A DNA stretch of 64,000 bases. Origin: Stramonita haemastoma (lineage: Eukaryota; Mollusca; Gastropoda; Neogastropoda; Muricidae). The stretch covers positions 66,354,613 to 66,418,612 of the forward strand of contig CM060322.1 of NCBI GenBank assembly GCA_030674155.1, given 5' to 3'. Both the position numbers and the translations under genes were made by a program. Shown here in pieces: positions 23,901-35,109 of the stretch; positions within the stretch are counted from its first letter, which is position 1; each line of letters starts with the position of its first letter. Below the pieces are notes generated by a model. The model saw only the letters and a program-made list of their open reading frames with translations. It did not search any database and was not told the origin of the DNA.

Positions 23901-26900
23901 TTTGGGATAGTTGTGAACATTGTGTATATACATATTGATTCTGTGAGTTGCAAGGTTGGTGCGTGGAGACAGTGGAAGACAGGACTGGGAGGAAGACAGT
24001 CAGGACCCTGGCAAGGTTATTACACAGCAGTCATTTTGTGTGCTTTTCTGCGCTCAAAATAGCGTGACCTCCTTCACTGTTACAGTGAGAAAAGTGATCA
24101 CATGGATTTTAATTTCCAACTTTTCAGTGTGTTGTGATATGTTTGCAGGAATTCTTCAGCGCTATATTCAGTGTATTCAATGCAGTGTTCCTTGTTGTTG
24201 TGAAGAAGTAAATTTGAATCAATATTTATCTGCTAGGAGTTTAACATAAAACAGCTGGATTGGATGTTCAGTTGTTCTTCTTTGTTTAGTATTGAGTGGT
24301 AATTTTTGTACCAGTGACATAAATGATCGCAATTTTCTTCTGAATTCAGATAAATTTGATTTGTGACATGACATGACATTGTACTGATAATGGTTTTTGT
24401 TGCAGTCCCAGGGTTCTCATACCAAAGCAACTAAGAAAATCAGGTGGCTGGCACATTTTTATTAGGGTAAGTGCTGTGATGTGTGTGCGTTTTATTTATT
24501 TTAAAAAAATTGTGTTTCTTTCTTTTATATCAAGGATAATAGAATAAACACTGATGTGCTTTTTTACATCCAGTCTCACACGGATCATCAGTTTATAGTC
24601 TCATCTGAAGGACTTTTTGAGAGAGTGGAGTCAGCACTGATGTTAACTCCAGGAGAAAAAAACTTTGTCATCTGTTCCCGCTGGTACACAACAGCCTACT
24701 GTTTTGAAAAGCAGAAAGGGGATTTAATGTGTTTGCATGATGTTTTGCATGCATTCACACATGGCCTTGGTTTATAGGCTCATCAGAAGAACTTTTGGGA
24801 TAGTTGTGGACATTGTGTACATACATGTTGTTTGTGAGTTGCAAGGTTGGTGCGTGGAGACAGTGGAAGACAGGACGGGAGGAAGACAGGATTCTGGCAG
24901 AGGTAATTACATGGCAGTCATTATCCCCACTTTCCATGCTCTCAGACGCTGGTACTAGAGCCTGATGATGTAATCTTAGCTCACGCACTTACCCCATGGA
25001 AGGGTCCGCTTTCCTGCGCTCAAGATAGTATGGCGTCTTTTCCACTGTTACAGTGGAGAAAAGTAATCACATGATTTTAATTTCCAACTTTTCAGTGCTT
25101 TGTGATATGTTTGCAGAATTCTTCAGCGCTATATTCAGTGCATTCAATGCAGTGTTCTCTTGTTGTGAAGAAGTAAATCTGAATCAATATGTTTGATCTG
25201 TGTAAGAGTTTGACCAAAAATAACAGCTGGATTGGATGTTCAGGTTGTCTTCTTTGTTTAGTATTGAGTGGTAATTTTTGCACAGTGACATAAATTAATC
25301 CCAATTTTGCTTCTGAATTCAGATAAATATGATTTGTGACATGACATGACATTGTATGACGATGGTTTTTGTTGCAGTCCCAGGATTCTCGTACCAAAGC
25401 GAACCAGAAATGTTGTGGCTGGCACATTTTTATTAACGGTAAGTGCTGTGTGTGTGTGTGTGCGTTTATTTATTTTAAAAAAAAAAATTTGTGTTTCTTT
25501 CTTTTATATCGAGGATAATAGAATAAGCACTGATGTGCTTTTTACATCCAGTCTCACACGGATCCTCGGTTTATAGTCCATCTGAACAGACTTTTGGAGA
25601 GAGTTGAGTCAGCACTCATATTAACTCCAGGACAAAAAAAACTTTGTCATCCGTTCCACTGGTACACAATAGCTACAGTTTTGAAAAGCAGAAAGGGGAT
25701 TTAATGTGTTTGCATGATGTTTTGCATGCATTCACACATGGCCTTGATTTATAGTCTCATCAGAAGAACTTTTTGGATAGTTGTGGACATTGTGTACATA
25801 CATGTTTATTCTGTGAGTTGCAAGGTTGGTGCGTGGAGACGTGGAAGACAGGACAGGGAGGAAGACAATCAGGATTCTGGCAGAGGTAATTACATGGCAG
25901 TCATTGTCCCCACTTTCCACTGCTCTCAGACGCTGGTACTTGAGCCTGATGATCTAATCTTAGTTCATCCACTTACCCAATGGAATGGGTCTGCTTTCCT
26001 GCGCTCAAGATAGTATGGCGTCCTTTTAACTGCTACAGTGGAGAAAAGTGATCACATGGATTTTAATTTCCAACTTTTCAGTGCTTTGTGATATGTTGTG
26101 GAATTCTTCAGCGCATATTCAGGTTATTTAATGCAGTGTTCTCTTGTTGTGAAGAAGTAAATTTGAATCAATATGTTTGATCTCTGTAAGGAGTTTTGAA
26201 CAAAATTAACAGGTGGATTGAATGTTCAGGTGTGCTCTTGTTTGTTTAGTATCGAGTGGTAATATTTTGCACCAGTGACATAAATTAATCCCAATTTTGC
26301 TTCTGAATTCAGATAATTATGATTTGTGACATGACATGACATTGTATTGACGATGGTTTTTGTTGCAGTCCCAGGATTCTTGTACCAAAGCGACCAGAAA
26401 ATTGTTGTGGCTGGCACATTTTTATTAATGGTAAGTGCTGTGTGTGTGTGCGTTTATTTATTTAAAAAAAAATTGTTTCTTCTTTTATATCAAGGATAAT
26501 AGAAATAAGCACTGATGTGCTTTCTTACATCCAGTCTCACACGGATCCTCGGGTTATAGTGTCATCTGAAAGACTTTTGGAGAGAGTGGATTCAGCACTC
26601 ATATTAACTCCAGGACAAAAAAACTTTGTCATCCGTTCCCACTGGTACACAATAGCCTACAGTTTTGAAAAGCGGAAGGGGATTTAATGTGTTGGCATGA
26701 TGTTTGAATGCATTCACACATGGCCTTGATTTATAGTCTCATCAGAAGAACTTTTGGGATAGTTTGGACATTGTTACATACATGTTTATTCTGTGATTGC
26801 AGGTTGGTGCTGCTGTGGAAGCAGGACAGGAAAAAGATCGATTTCTTGAGATGAGATAATTACTGGCATCTTGTGACATTAGCTCAAAACTGTACTTGTC

Positions 26901-28085
26901 TGATGGTTTATTTGTTCACATTACCCAAGAGGGTTTTCGCTCAAGATGCATCCAAAGCTAACAGAGAAAATATCCAGAAAATGTGCTGGCACATTTTATT
27001 AGGGTAAGTGCTCTGTGTGGTGTTTTATTTTTAAAATTTTTTTGTTGTTCTCTTTTATATTGAAGATAATAGAATAGCACTGATATGCTTTTTTACATCC
27101 AGTCTCACACGGATTCTCAGTTTATAGTCTCATCTGAAGGACTTTTGGAGAGAGTGGAATCAGCACTATCTTAACTCCAGGAGAAAAAAAACCTTGTATT
27201 TGGTCCCACTGGTGCACAATAGCCTACTGTTTTGAAAAGCAGAATTGGATTTAATTGTGCCATGATGTTTTCCATACATTCACACATGGCCTTGGTTTAT
27301 AGTCTCATCAGAAGAACTTTTGGGATAGTGTGGACATTGTGTACATACATGTTTATTCTGTGAGTTGCAAGGTTGGTGTGTGGAGACAGTGGAAGACAGG
27401 ACTGGGAGGAAGACAGTCAGGATTCTGAAAGAGGTAATTACACGGCAGTCATTGTCCCTACTTTCCACTGCTCTCAGATGCTGGTACTAGAGCCCTGATG
27501 ATCTAATCTTAGCTCACACACTTATCGCATGGTCCGCTTTTCCAGCGCTCAAGATAGCATGACATCCTTTCCACTGTTACAGTGGAGAAAGTGACTGCAC
27601 AGATTTTAATTTCCAACTTTTGAGTGCTTTGTGATATGTTTGCGGAATTCTTCAGCGCTTTATTTAGGTGTATTCAATGCAGTGTTCTCTTGTTGTGAAG
27701 AAGTAAATTTGAATCAATATATTTCATCTGTGTAGGAGTTTTTAAAAAAAAAAAGAACTGGATTGGATGTTCATGTCAGGTTGCTCTTCTTTCTTTAGTA
27801 TTGAGTGGTAATTTGTGCATGAGTGACATAAATTGATCGCAATTTTGCTTCCGAATTGAGATAAATTTGATTTGTGACATGACATGACATTGTACTGACA
27901 ATGGTTTTTGTTGCAATCCCAGGGTTCCCGTACCAAAGCAACCAGAAAATCAGGTGGCTGGCACATTTTTCTTTGGGGTACTGTACCAAGGGAGCTGAAG
28001 ACCTTGAAAGAAAAACAATCCTGTGACAGCCACATCTCTATTAGGTAAGTGCTGTGTGTGTGTGTGTTTGTGTGTTTGTGAAAGG

Positions 28086-28260
28086 CAAAGTCAAAGTCAA
28101 AATTGTATTTCTAGATGGTTCTTTGAGCAAGCAATAAATTTGCATTTTTTTCATAAAGCGATCTGTCTAGGAAAGAAACCAACCAACAAACAAACAAAAA
28201 TAAAACAGCAAGCAAATAAGTAAAAAACCACAAAAAACACCCCAAAAATATTTAACTACA
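28086..28260 (-). repeat. Dispersed repeat family D
   Basis: 'gtcaaagtcaaaattgtatt' then 'ctagatggttctttgagcaa' and 'cataaagcgatctgtctagg', followed by A-rich DNA. It is clearly related to 31362-31625 and 59497-59600. The tail is a TTTGAC repeat on the minus strand. Confidence 0.7.
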
Positions 28261-28799
28261 ATATCATTATGACAACCCACATGGCAGAAATAGTTTAAGA
28301 TGAAGAAATGAAATTAGTTGAAGAAGGGTTTTTTTTGTGTGGTTTTTTTTTACAGATTAGAATTGTTGAAAAATCTGAAACTTAGAGGAAAAGGGGGAGA
28401 AGGGGAGAAAAGGATGGAGTTATTTGGGGTTTGAAAATGAGGAGTCATAAATCAGTAAGGTTTGACACAGGTTTTTGTTATCTTGTGTGCTGAGGCCCAT
28501 GCATTTCTTTGCAGTTGTTGTGTATATTTATTTCTGTTTGTGTGTGACAGGGAGGGCTGGTGTTGCATGATGACCAGGACTGGTGCTGCCATCTGTCTCT
28601 GCAGTCAGTAAGTGTTCAGTTTGTAATTTTGGGGTTGGTGGGGTGGGGGTGGAGACAGTATCTATATTTGTTCTGTTTGTGAGTTACAGTGTCGTAGTTC
28701 CAGGATGACCAAGGACTAGTGGTGTCATCTTTTTTTCTGTGGTATGTATTCAGTCTGTACATTTGGGGGGGGGGGAGGAGGGTATAGATAATGTAGAGG

Positions 28800-29160
28800 A
28801 AGGAAGGCAGGTGGCAGGACAGTTAAGATGTTCGCCTGCCAACAAGTAAACTGCAAAGTTCTGGTTTTGATTCCTAGCAGTGCCCTTTGTTCTCAGTTTG
28901 GCGAAAAAAACCAACTGAATGTCAAGTCATTCGGACAAGACTATAAACTAAGACCTGTGTGCAAACACATGCAGAACATCTTGCACACAAGTTAAAACTC
29001 CGTTCTGCCTTTTGGAAAAGTAGCCATTGTGTTCTGGTAGGAGTGGATGACAAAATTAATTTTTAAAAACAGCATGCACACAGGTGTAGTGTTTAGACAC
29101 CATCCCTGGGAAAAATTGAGGATTGGGAGTCCCCAGGGCAGCTCAGGGTTGTATATATAT
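28800..29160 (+). mobile_element. SINE-A with tRNA-like head, joined to a family F piece
   Basis: Head: 'acagttaagatgttcgcctg' (A-box-like) and 'ctggttttgattcc' (B-box-like). The body 'cacaagttaaaactccgttc' and 'agccattgtgttctggtagg' is SINE-A. From 29085 it reads 'tgtttagacaccatccctgg', the inverted left part of family F, so the SINE and F are joined in both places where they meet. Confidence 0.8.
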
Positions 29161-29165
29161 ATATA

Positions 29166-29292
29166 TATACAAAAAAACTAAAATAATGGGTAGACGCTGC
29201 ACTTGTGGTAACGCGCTCTTCCCGGGAAGAGTAGCCTGAATTTCACGCAGAGAAATCTGCTGTGACATAAAGTGGTATAAAATAAAATTTAA
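29166..29292 (+). mobile_element. SINE-B 3' half
   Basis: 'gggtagacgctgcacttgtg', 'gcgctcttcccgggaagag' and the end 'ctgctgtgacataaagtgg'. Confidence 0.8.
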
Positions 29293-29599
29293 AAAAATAA
29301 AACAGTATCTATATATATTGTGTTTGTGCGTCACAGGGCTGGTGTTCCCAGACGGCTTGGCACTGATGGCATCATCTTTTTTTCTGTGGTAAGTATTCAG
29401 TCTGTACTTTTCGGGGATGGGGGGGGGGGGTGTATAGATAGTATCTATATCTATTCTGTTTGTACTTTATAGGGCTGGTGTTCCCAGAAGGCTGAGGACT
29501 GATGGCGCCATTTTTTCTTGTCTGCGGTAAGCACTCGGTCTGTACATTTCTGTATAGATTTTTTTTTTTTATATATGTCCATTCTGTGTGTTGCGTGTA

Positions 29600-29654
29600 A
29601 GAACTCTGTCAAGAAAAATTTTTATTTCCAGATGGTACATTGAATAACCATTGA

Positions 29655-29707
<53 letters not shown>

Positions 29708-29835
29708 ACCTGTGACTGGAAGATGAAAGGTGAGAAGGTCAAAGAGCATGTCAGCAATCCACTGTCACTCCTTTTTGTTGGTCACTTTGTACTAACCAAC
29801 ACAAGTGGCCAGTTGATGGGGGTGGGGGGATATTT
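29600..29835 (+). repeat. Family D scrap, (TG)n, then 3' part of module M1
   Basis: 'tttttatttccagatggtac' (family D), (TG)n at 29656-29705, then 'acctgtgactggaagatgaa' and 'tttttgttggtcactttgta', which in the other M1 copies follow the M1 exon-like block. The exon-like block itself is missing here. Confidence 0.7.
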
Positions 29836-29884
29836 TACAGAGTGTGTTATTTGGATGTTATGTTCTTTTAGTTAGGTGTGTACA

Positions 29885-30110
29885 GGTGTATGGTGTTCAT
29901 TTAGTTTTCAAATTGGCATATTTTTTTCTACGTGCAGGAACATGAGAAAAATTTTGTTTTTTTGCAGTATGTGTGTGCATGCGTGTGCTGTATTGTCAGT
30001 GACTAAAGTGTTCATTGTGTGTTCACAGGGTTGACACATGCAGACAGCTGAAGCCTGCACAGAGAGACAGGAGGGAAGGACTTGCTGGATGAGGATTTAC
30101 AGGGCAGGTG
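29885..30110 (+). other. Module M2, copy 1 (exon-like 30029-30107)
   Basis: The intron-like part 'gactaaagtgttcattgtgt' ends at 'ttcacag' (30028). The block ends at 30107 before GTGAGTG. It is 79 nt against 78 in the other four copies, and its reading frame starts with a stop and is shifted, so if the exon codes for protein this copy is broken. Confidence 0.55.
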
Positions 30111-30385
30111 AGTGCTGTGCAGTCTTTTGGATGAGACAATAAACTGAGGTCCCATGTGTTACACATAATTATTTAGTGCACATAAAAGGACCCACGGCAA
30201 CAAGAGAATTGTCCCTGGCAAAATTCTATTGAAAAAGCCACTCTGATATGGAAACTAATACAGTTGCAGACAGGAAAAGAAAAAATATAATGAGTGGCAT
30301 GCTATTGTGGAAATGCACTCTCCCGGAGGAAATCTGCAGGGAAGTCTGCTGTGACTTAAAGTGGTGTTAAATGTAAAAACCTATT
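30110..30385 (+). mobile_element. SINE-B, 5' truncated
   Basis: Contains 'aaaggacccacggcaacaag', 'aaaagccactctgatatgga' and the end 'ctgctgtgacttaaagtgg'. Confidence 0.85.
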
Positions 30386-30509
30386 CAATTGAATGAAAGG
30401 AAGATAATTTTTTTTTAATGCCATGGAAAAAAATCAAGTTTTAATATCGTCACATCAGCTATTTCCTTTTCCCTTCCACAGTTATATTTGCAATGTGTGT
30501 GTGTGGGTG
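30386..30509. other. No feature recognised
   Basis: Short AT-rich spacer before module M1. Confidence 0.4.
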
Positions 30510-30870
30510 CGTGCACACAGGCGCTTCATCCATGTAGTGAGATAGCTGTTGTTTCTACATGTTCACTGCTGTGTGTTACAGGGCTGATGAACCAAGACTG
30601 AAGGGATCAGGACAAGAGGCTGCCATCTCCATCACAAGTTAAGTGCACTGTGTGTGTGTATGCAAGTGTGCGTGCGTGTGTGTGTGCATGTGTGTGTGTA
30701 TGCAAGTGTGCGTGTGTGTGCGTGTGTTTTATGTGTTTGTTTTTACCTGCGACTGGAAAATGAAGGGTGAGAAGGTCAGAGGCTGGCTTTTTTCTCCTCA
30801 CCAAAGCGCATGTGACAATGCACTGTTACTCTTTTTTTGTTGGTCATGTTTTTACTAACCATCACAAACG
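30510..30870 (+). other. Module M1, copy 1 (exon-like 30582-30637)
   Basis: 'tctacatgttcactgctgtg' and 'ttacag' precede a 56-nt block from 'ggctgatgaacc' to 'catcacaa', with GTTAAG as a weak donor. TG-rich DNA and 'gaagggtgagaaggtcagag' follow. The block resembles the array B blocks at both ends, so M1 probably derives from B. One frame reads ADEPRLKGSGQEAAISIT without a stop. Confidence 0.55.
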
Positions 30871-30889
30871 GCCAGTCTGGTATCTATTA

Positions 30890-31140
30890 AGTGTGGTGTT
30901 CATTTAGTTTAGATTACATGGGTGAGTGTGGTGTTTATTTAGTGTTCAAATTAGCATTTTTCTACAGGCAGGAACATGAGAGGAATTTTTTTTTTGCATG
31001 TGTGTGTATGCTGCATTGTCAGAGACTAAAGTGTTTATTGTGTGTTCACAGGGTTCACACATGCAGACAGCTGAAGTCTGTGCAGAGACACAGGAGAGAG
31101 GACTTGCAGAATGGGGATCTACAAGACAGGTGAGTGCTGT
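30890..31140 (+). other. Module M2, copy 2 (exon-like 31052-31129)
   Basis: 78 nt between 'gttcacag' and GTGAGTG. In frame from its first base it reads GSHMQTAEVCAETQERGLAE then WGSTRQ, 26 codons with no stop. Being a multiple of three, the block could be added or skipped without shifting frame. Confidence 0.6.
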
Positions 31141-31144
31141 GCAA

Positions 31145-31240
31145 CCACAGCAGAGTTCTCGGCATTAAATTCAGGCTGTTCTCCCTAGGGAGAGTATGTC
31201 ATCTCAAGAGCAGTGCCATCCTTTTAAAGAAAGACTTAAA
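31145..31240 (-). mobile_element. SINE-B scrap downstream of M2
   Basis: 'aggctgttctccctagggag' on the + strand is the inverted SINE-B end. It is present after every complete M2 copy (48105, 52955). Confidence 0.6.
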
Positions 31241-31361
31241 TCATTTAAAAGACTCAGATAAAACTTTTTATTACATTCCATCTCACTTTGGTGTATACTA
31301 AAATGAGAAAGTTTGTGTGTCTGTCGTTGTGTGTATGTCTGTGTGCTTTGTGTGTGTGTGT

Positions 31362-31656
31362 GAAGTCAAAATTTTATTTGCAGATGGTTCATGGAGTAAG
31401 CAATAGATTTGCTTTTTTCATCAAGCTATCTATCTAGGGGGAAAAAAACCAATGACAAAACAACCAAATGAAGAAAAACCCAAAGAAACAAAACAAAAGA
31501 AACAGCAAGCAAACATGCAAAAAGCAACAAAAACCCATCCCACAGTAATTAACATCAACATTATTACAGCAACCCGTAATAATAAAATAGACTAAAAAAG
31601 GAATTAAAAAAAAAACACTGTAAAACTGTCACATGTTGCTGCCCCCCCCCCCCCCC
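31362..31656 (-). repeat. Family D copy and run of 15 C
   Basis: 'gaagtcaaaattttatttgc', 'ggttcatggagtaagcaata', then A-rich DNA like the copy at 28086. A run of C closes it at 31642-31656. Confidence 0.75.
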
Positions 31657-31769
31657 TTACACGCACACATACATGCACACGCAGTCATTCACACACATAC
31701 ACATACACACATGTACATACATACATGCATGCTCACACTGAGATTAAAAAGAAATTATTTTAGACTGAC

Positions 31770-32280
31770 ATGTCACTGATGCTATGTGTTATGTGGTACT
31801 AATGTGTCACTGATGTTGCTGTGTGCAGATGGTGTCTGTCCATGATGGAAGGGGCAGTGGGCAGCACAAGTGTGTATCAAACCACGGCCACACATCTTGG
31901 AACACATCATCGCATCAAACCACGGCCACACATCTTGCAACAGGCATCATCTTGGGAGGCAGGAGAGGAGATTGCTGAAATAAAAGAAAGTGTCATTACA
32001 ACCAACCCCTCTCTCCTGCTTCTCAACGTGTTCATTTCCAAAACTGTTTGACTGCTTTTTTTTGTGAGCTTCTGTATACACACCCCTGACTTGTGTTTTG
32101 TTTTTGTGAGGAGTATGTGCAGGCACATGCCTGAGTTGTGTGTGTGTGTTGTGTGAGAGAGAGAGATTAGTAAATTCCCAGCTAGAGCTCTGAGGCTCAC
32201 CAATGGCAAGATTTTTTGTATTCAACCTTTTCTCCTCACCATGAAGGTAGCTGCATTTTGACTTTGGGGAGGCATGTCAT
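31770..32280 (+). other. Module M3, copy 1: terminal-exon-like block
   Basis: 'tgatgttgctgtgtgcag' ends at 31828. The following block has no donor and holds two copies of a ~36-bp repeat ('ccacggccacacatcttg'). AATAAA lies at 31979-31984, followed by T/GT-rich DNA, as expected at a poly(A) site. It matches 54055-54730. Open frames of about 50-75 codons exist but differ in frame between the two copies. Read as the 3'-terminal exon of the mini-exon unit. Confidence 0.5.
31979..31984 (+). terminator. Candidate poly(A) signal AATAAA in M3
   Basis: AATAAA about 150 nt after the M3 splice acceptor, kept in the second M3 copy at 54368-54373. Confidence 0.4.
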
Positions 32281-32480
32281 CTGAAAACGCTGACATTTTA
32301 TCCACACAAATAAAATGACTAAAATACAACCATCTAAATAGACTAAAAGACAGCTATCTAAAAATTACCATCACTTAAACCACACAGATAAAATGGCTAA
32401 AATACCACCGTCTAAATGGGCTAAAATCAGCCATCTAGAATACAGCCGTCTAAAAATACCAACATTTCAATCAAACAGTT
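32280..32480. repeat. Degenerate minisatellite G (short array)
   Basis: Repeats of a ~45-55-bp unit built on 'actaaaatacagccatctaa' and 'ccacacagataaaatg'. The same minisatellite covers about 3 kb at 54730-57725, in the same position after M3. Confidence 0.8.
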
Positions 32481-32811
32481 AAAATACACTTAACAAAAGA
32501 ACCCCCCCAAAACTCAAAATTGGGGGTGTAGCAGTGAAGTAAGACATAGATGGCTTAACATGATATAACTTCATCAGGCTTTACTTTAAAATGAATGCTC
32601 CACATGAAATAAACACCAAACCCCAAATAAATACAAATGCAAAAGCATCGCCCAGCTGCTGACTAAACTATGCCAGACCAAGGCACAGCAACTGAAAAAT
32701 CTGTAGCTAAACCAAAATGCCTATATTAGATATACAATCAAAGGAAAGTAAGTGACAAATGATGATAATTATCCAGTGACATGTTCAACCAGTTATATAT
32801 AACGTCATAAC
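32481..32811. other. No feature recognised
   Basis: AT-rich sequence. Confidence 0.5.
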
Positions 32812-33180
32812 ACTGTGCATACCTTTAAAGTCAATGTTGAGCAAAGAACCAAAAGTATAAGGAATCGTAATAACACGTCGTCATAACATTGCACATACCT
32901 TTAAAGCCAATGTAAACAAAGAAAAAGCACAAGGAATTATAATGACAGACCATAATAACACTGCACATACCTTTAAAGCCAGTGTAAACAAAGAAAAAAC
33001 ACAAGGAATTATAATGACAGACCATAATAACATTGCACATACCTTTAAAGCCAATGTAAACAAAGAAAAAGCACAATGAATTATAATGACATACCATAAT
33101 AACATTGCACATACCTTTAAAGCCAGTGTAAGCAAAGAAATAAAAGTACAAGGAATTATAATAACACCTTGCCTCACTCC
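32812..33180. repeat. 72-bp minisatellite, 5 copies
   Basis: 'cacatacctttaaagcca' recurs at 32892, 32964, 33036 and 33108, with a divergent first copy 76 bp earlier. Because 72 is a multiple of three, a minus-strand frame with a 24-residue repeat (FVYIGFKGMCNVIMVCHYNS...) stays open; I consider that incidental. Confidence 0.9.
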
Positions 33181-33438
33181 TCACACACATCTGGGCACTG
33201 GATGTTCTTGAACCACTGACACACTGGTAAACAAGGATGCTGTCACCATTTTAAAAAAGAATCTGGTATCGCAACACGGGTAAAATACTACAAATCCTCT
33301 GCTATGTCACCATCAGTCACCAAATGTGTTGATCCAAAGCAGCACAATGGGTTTACATAAAAAACACACTGGTGAAGAAGTCTATCAGTTCTTTGGCACT
33401 ATATCACTCACAAGCCATGCCCATCTAAGATATATATA
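33181..33438. other. No feature recognised
   Basis: Unclassified sequence before the MITE. Confidence 0.4.
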
Positions 33439-33863
33439 TGTGACGCTCCACCACGAAATGAGTCGCTTAGCACATTACCCAATTTCGCGCTAGGAGCCTT
33501 TAAAGGCAGGTGGGGGTCAAGTTGTCAATTTTGTGATTTTGATTGATTATTAAACTAGATCTGTTTATTTATCTTATAATGAAATATGAAGGTATCATTT
33601 TTTATTCCTTTTGCTTTTAAATGTGTTTTGAAAATACCAAAGGCCTCATTCTGACAACCTGTTACTAAAATAAACTTGCCCGTTTCTCATTTTGTCACAT
33701 CCTGCAGCCTATCATTTCAATTCGTAATAATGTTGCACAGAATTGTCCGATTTTCAATCTGTTTTTTGTGTTTGATAGCCACTTTATTGCACATTAATAA
33801 CATGTCAGTAACTAAAAATTGACCTCATGTGCACTCCGTCTCATTATGTGGTGGAGCGTCACA
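33439..33863 (+). mobile_element. MITE-T copy a, 425 bp, in a (TA)n site
   Basis: Starts TGTGACGCTCCACCAC and ends GTGGTGGAGCGTCACA, perfect 16-bp inverted ends. The similarity continues inward ('AATGAG', 'CG', 'GCACAT') to about 37 bp. No coding capacity. Both flanks are TA repeats, so the target duplication (probably TA) is masked. Copy b at 48577-49001 is also exactly 425 bp. Confidence 0.85.
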
Positions 33864-34034
<171 letters not shown>

Positions 34035-34221
34035 ATATCTTGGATATTTTTCCACCTCCCTGTAGTATAAAGGCAACCACAGGCGCAGAGGTGTGCAAGG
34101 AATCTTCACTTTGGTGGTCACCTCCCAACCTAAACCTGCTATACATACATAAAAACAGGTATTCAGTCATGACCATGGCATTAAAGACAACACTCCAACC
34201 TACTGTCACTCCACCCACAGT
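34035..34221. other. No feature recognised
   Basis: Ordinary sequence between microsatellite and duplication. Confidence 0.4.
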
Positions 34222-34330
34222 GAGGTGAACTAATATCTGGTCGCACAATGCGAAATAATATCTCTACTGCCACACAGTAAGGTGAACTAATATCTGGTCA
34301 CACAATGCAAAATAATAACTCCACAGCCAC
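34222..34330. repeat. 58-bp tandem duplication
   Basis: 'aggtgaactaatatctggtc' at 34222 and 34280. Confidence 0.85.
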
Positions 34331-34554
34331 AAAGACCAGCACAGCTGCTAACAACCTACAAAGAATTGCCACAAGGAAAACAACAGAAAATATATGGAGA
34401 TCTGAACTTCACATGGAGATATCCACAGTCACCAGCAGGTAAGATCGGAAAAACTGTTGCACACAGCAAAGACTGCATGACTGCAAGTCCATAGTATCCA
34501 CTTCCCTCATAAGAGGTAAAATACAATAATATAAAATGATGAATTAAAGGTAAC

Positions 34555-34760
34555 CCTAAAGGTCGTAGGGGGGCAAGGCCTCAGAGACCTTGGCTTCTCT
34601 AGGAGTCAGCATGTTGAGGGCGGCGTCCATCTCCTCTGCAACATTGCTTTACCTTCCCTGACCCTAAAGAGGGCAGGTACCCATTTACAGCTGGGGGAAC
34701 TGTACTGAAGCCAAGGCACTCAAACGATGACCCATCCAAATGGTAAACATGCAGGATGCT
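34555..34760 (-). mobile_element. SINE-C-like copy
   Basis: Minus strand contains 'ccagctgtaaatgggtacct' preceded by 'tgccttggcttcagtaca'. The SINE at 37236-37516 shares the CCAG-TGTAAA-GGGTACC core. That core resembles a central domain shared by many animal SINEs. No tRNA head is evident in this copy. Confidence 0.55.
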
Positions 34761-34762
34761 GC

Positions 34763-35109
34763 TTAACACTTTCTACCCTGGTACGGATTAATCTCCCCTG
34801 ATTGGATATGAATCATCCCTAATACGGATCATCTCCCCTAGATGGGGTAGGGATTCTGTACCACAGCAGGTACTTTCACTTTCGCCCTCCCATTCTGTTC
34901 TATTCTCACATCCTCGTTTTAGCTTGTTGGCTTTAGCTGCCACCCTGGCCGCACATTGTTTACAGCTAATTTGCATATAAATTGAGCTGTTTTTGTTGTG
35001 TTTATTGTTGTTTTACATGTCATATGCTTGTAGTATGGCTTTGGTACATCATACTTTCACTGCTGACGAAGTAACAGAAGTTTTATACGAGTTATTACGT
35101 TGCGGATAA
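34763..35109 (+). mobile_element. Possible piggyBac-like 5' end with start of a transposase frame
   Basis: TTAA (34763-34766) is followed by CACTTTCTACCCTGG and by repeats of a 'tacggat(c/t)a..ctcccc' motif, as at subterminal piggyBac regions. At 35035-35109 a short frame reads MALVHHTFTADEVTEVLYEL then LRCG and a stop; the TADEV-like acidic start resembles N-termini of piggyBac transposases. No matching right end was found, so this is a one-ended remnant at best. Confidence 0.35.

Larger units (their letters stand above)
16673..28060 (+). repeat. Array A: about 13 tandem units of up to ~0.98 kb with exon-like blocks
   Basis: Units start near 16673, 17578, 18573, 19551, 20541, 21161, 22145, 22650, 23631, 24521, 25501, 26481 and 27051. 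Full units measure about 980-1000 bp; those starting at 20541, 22145 and 26481 are internally deleted (about 620, 505 and 570 bp). Each begins with a SINE-A piece in minus orientation. Two short blocks with splice-like borders follow: block A1, about 61-62 nt, from 'gcaag|gttggtg' to 'gcagag|gtaatt', and block A2, 61-62 nt, from 'gttgcag|tcccagg' to '|gtaagtg'. A TG tract closes the unit. The last unit has a longer A2 with new sequence (27970-28045) and a mutated acceptor. Confidence 0.85.
28551..29526 (+). repeat. Array B, cluster 1: four exon-like blocks
   Basis: Blocks at 28551-28607, 28690-28741, about 29338-29388 and 29473-29526. Each lies between 'tgtttgtg..gttacag'-like sequence and a GT donor (gtaagt or gtatgt) and contains 'ggctggtgttcc' or a close variant. 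The spacers are short and carry a G-run 20-40 nt after the donor and 'tagtatctatat' before the acceptor. SINE pieces (28800-29292) split the cluster between the second and third block. Confidence 0.7.

Noticed and set aside
32812..33180. Regularly spaced repeats considered as a CRISPR array (also 15568-15885)
   Set aside because: Whole units repeat without unique spacers, and the DNA is eukaryotic.
32831..33190. 119-codon minus-strand frame with a 24-residue repeat
   Set aside because: Explained by a 72-bp minisatellite whose period is a multiple of three; no signal, domain or gene context.
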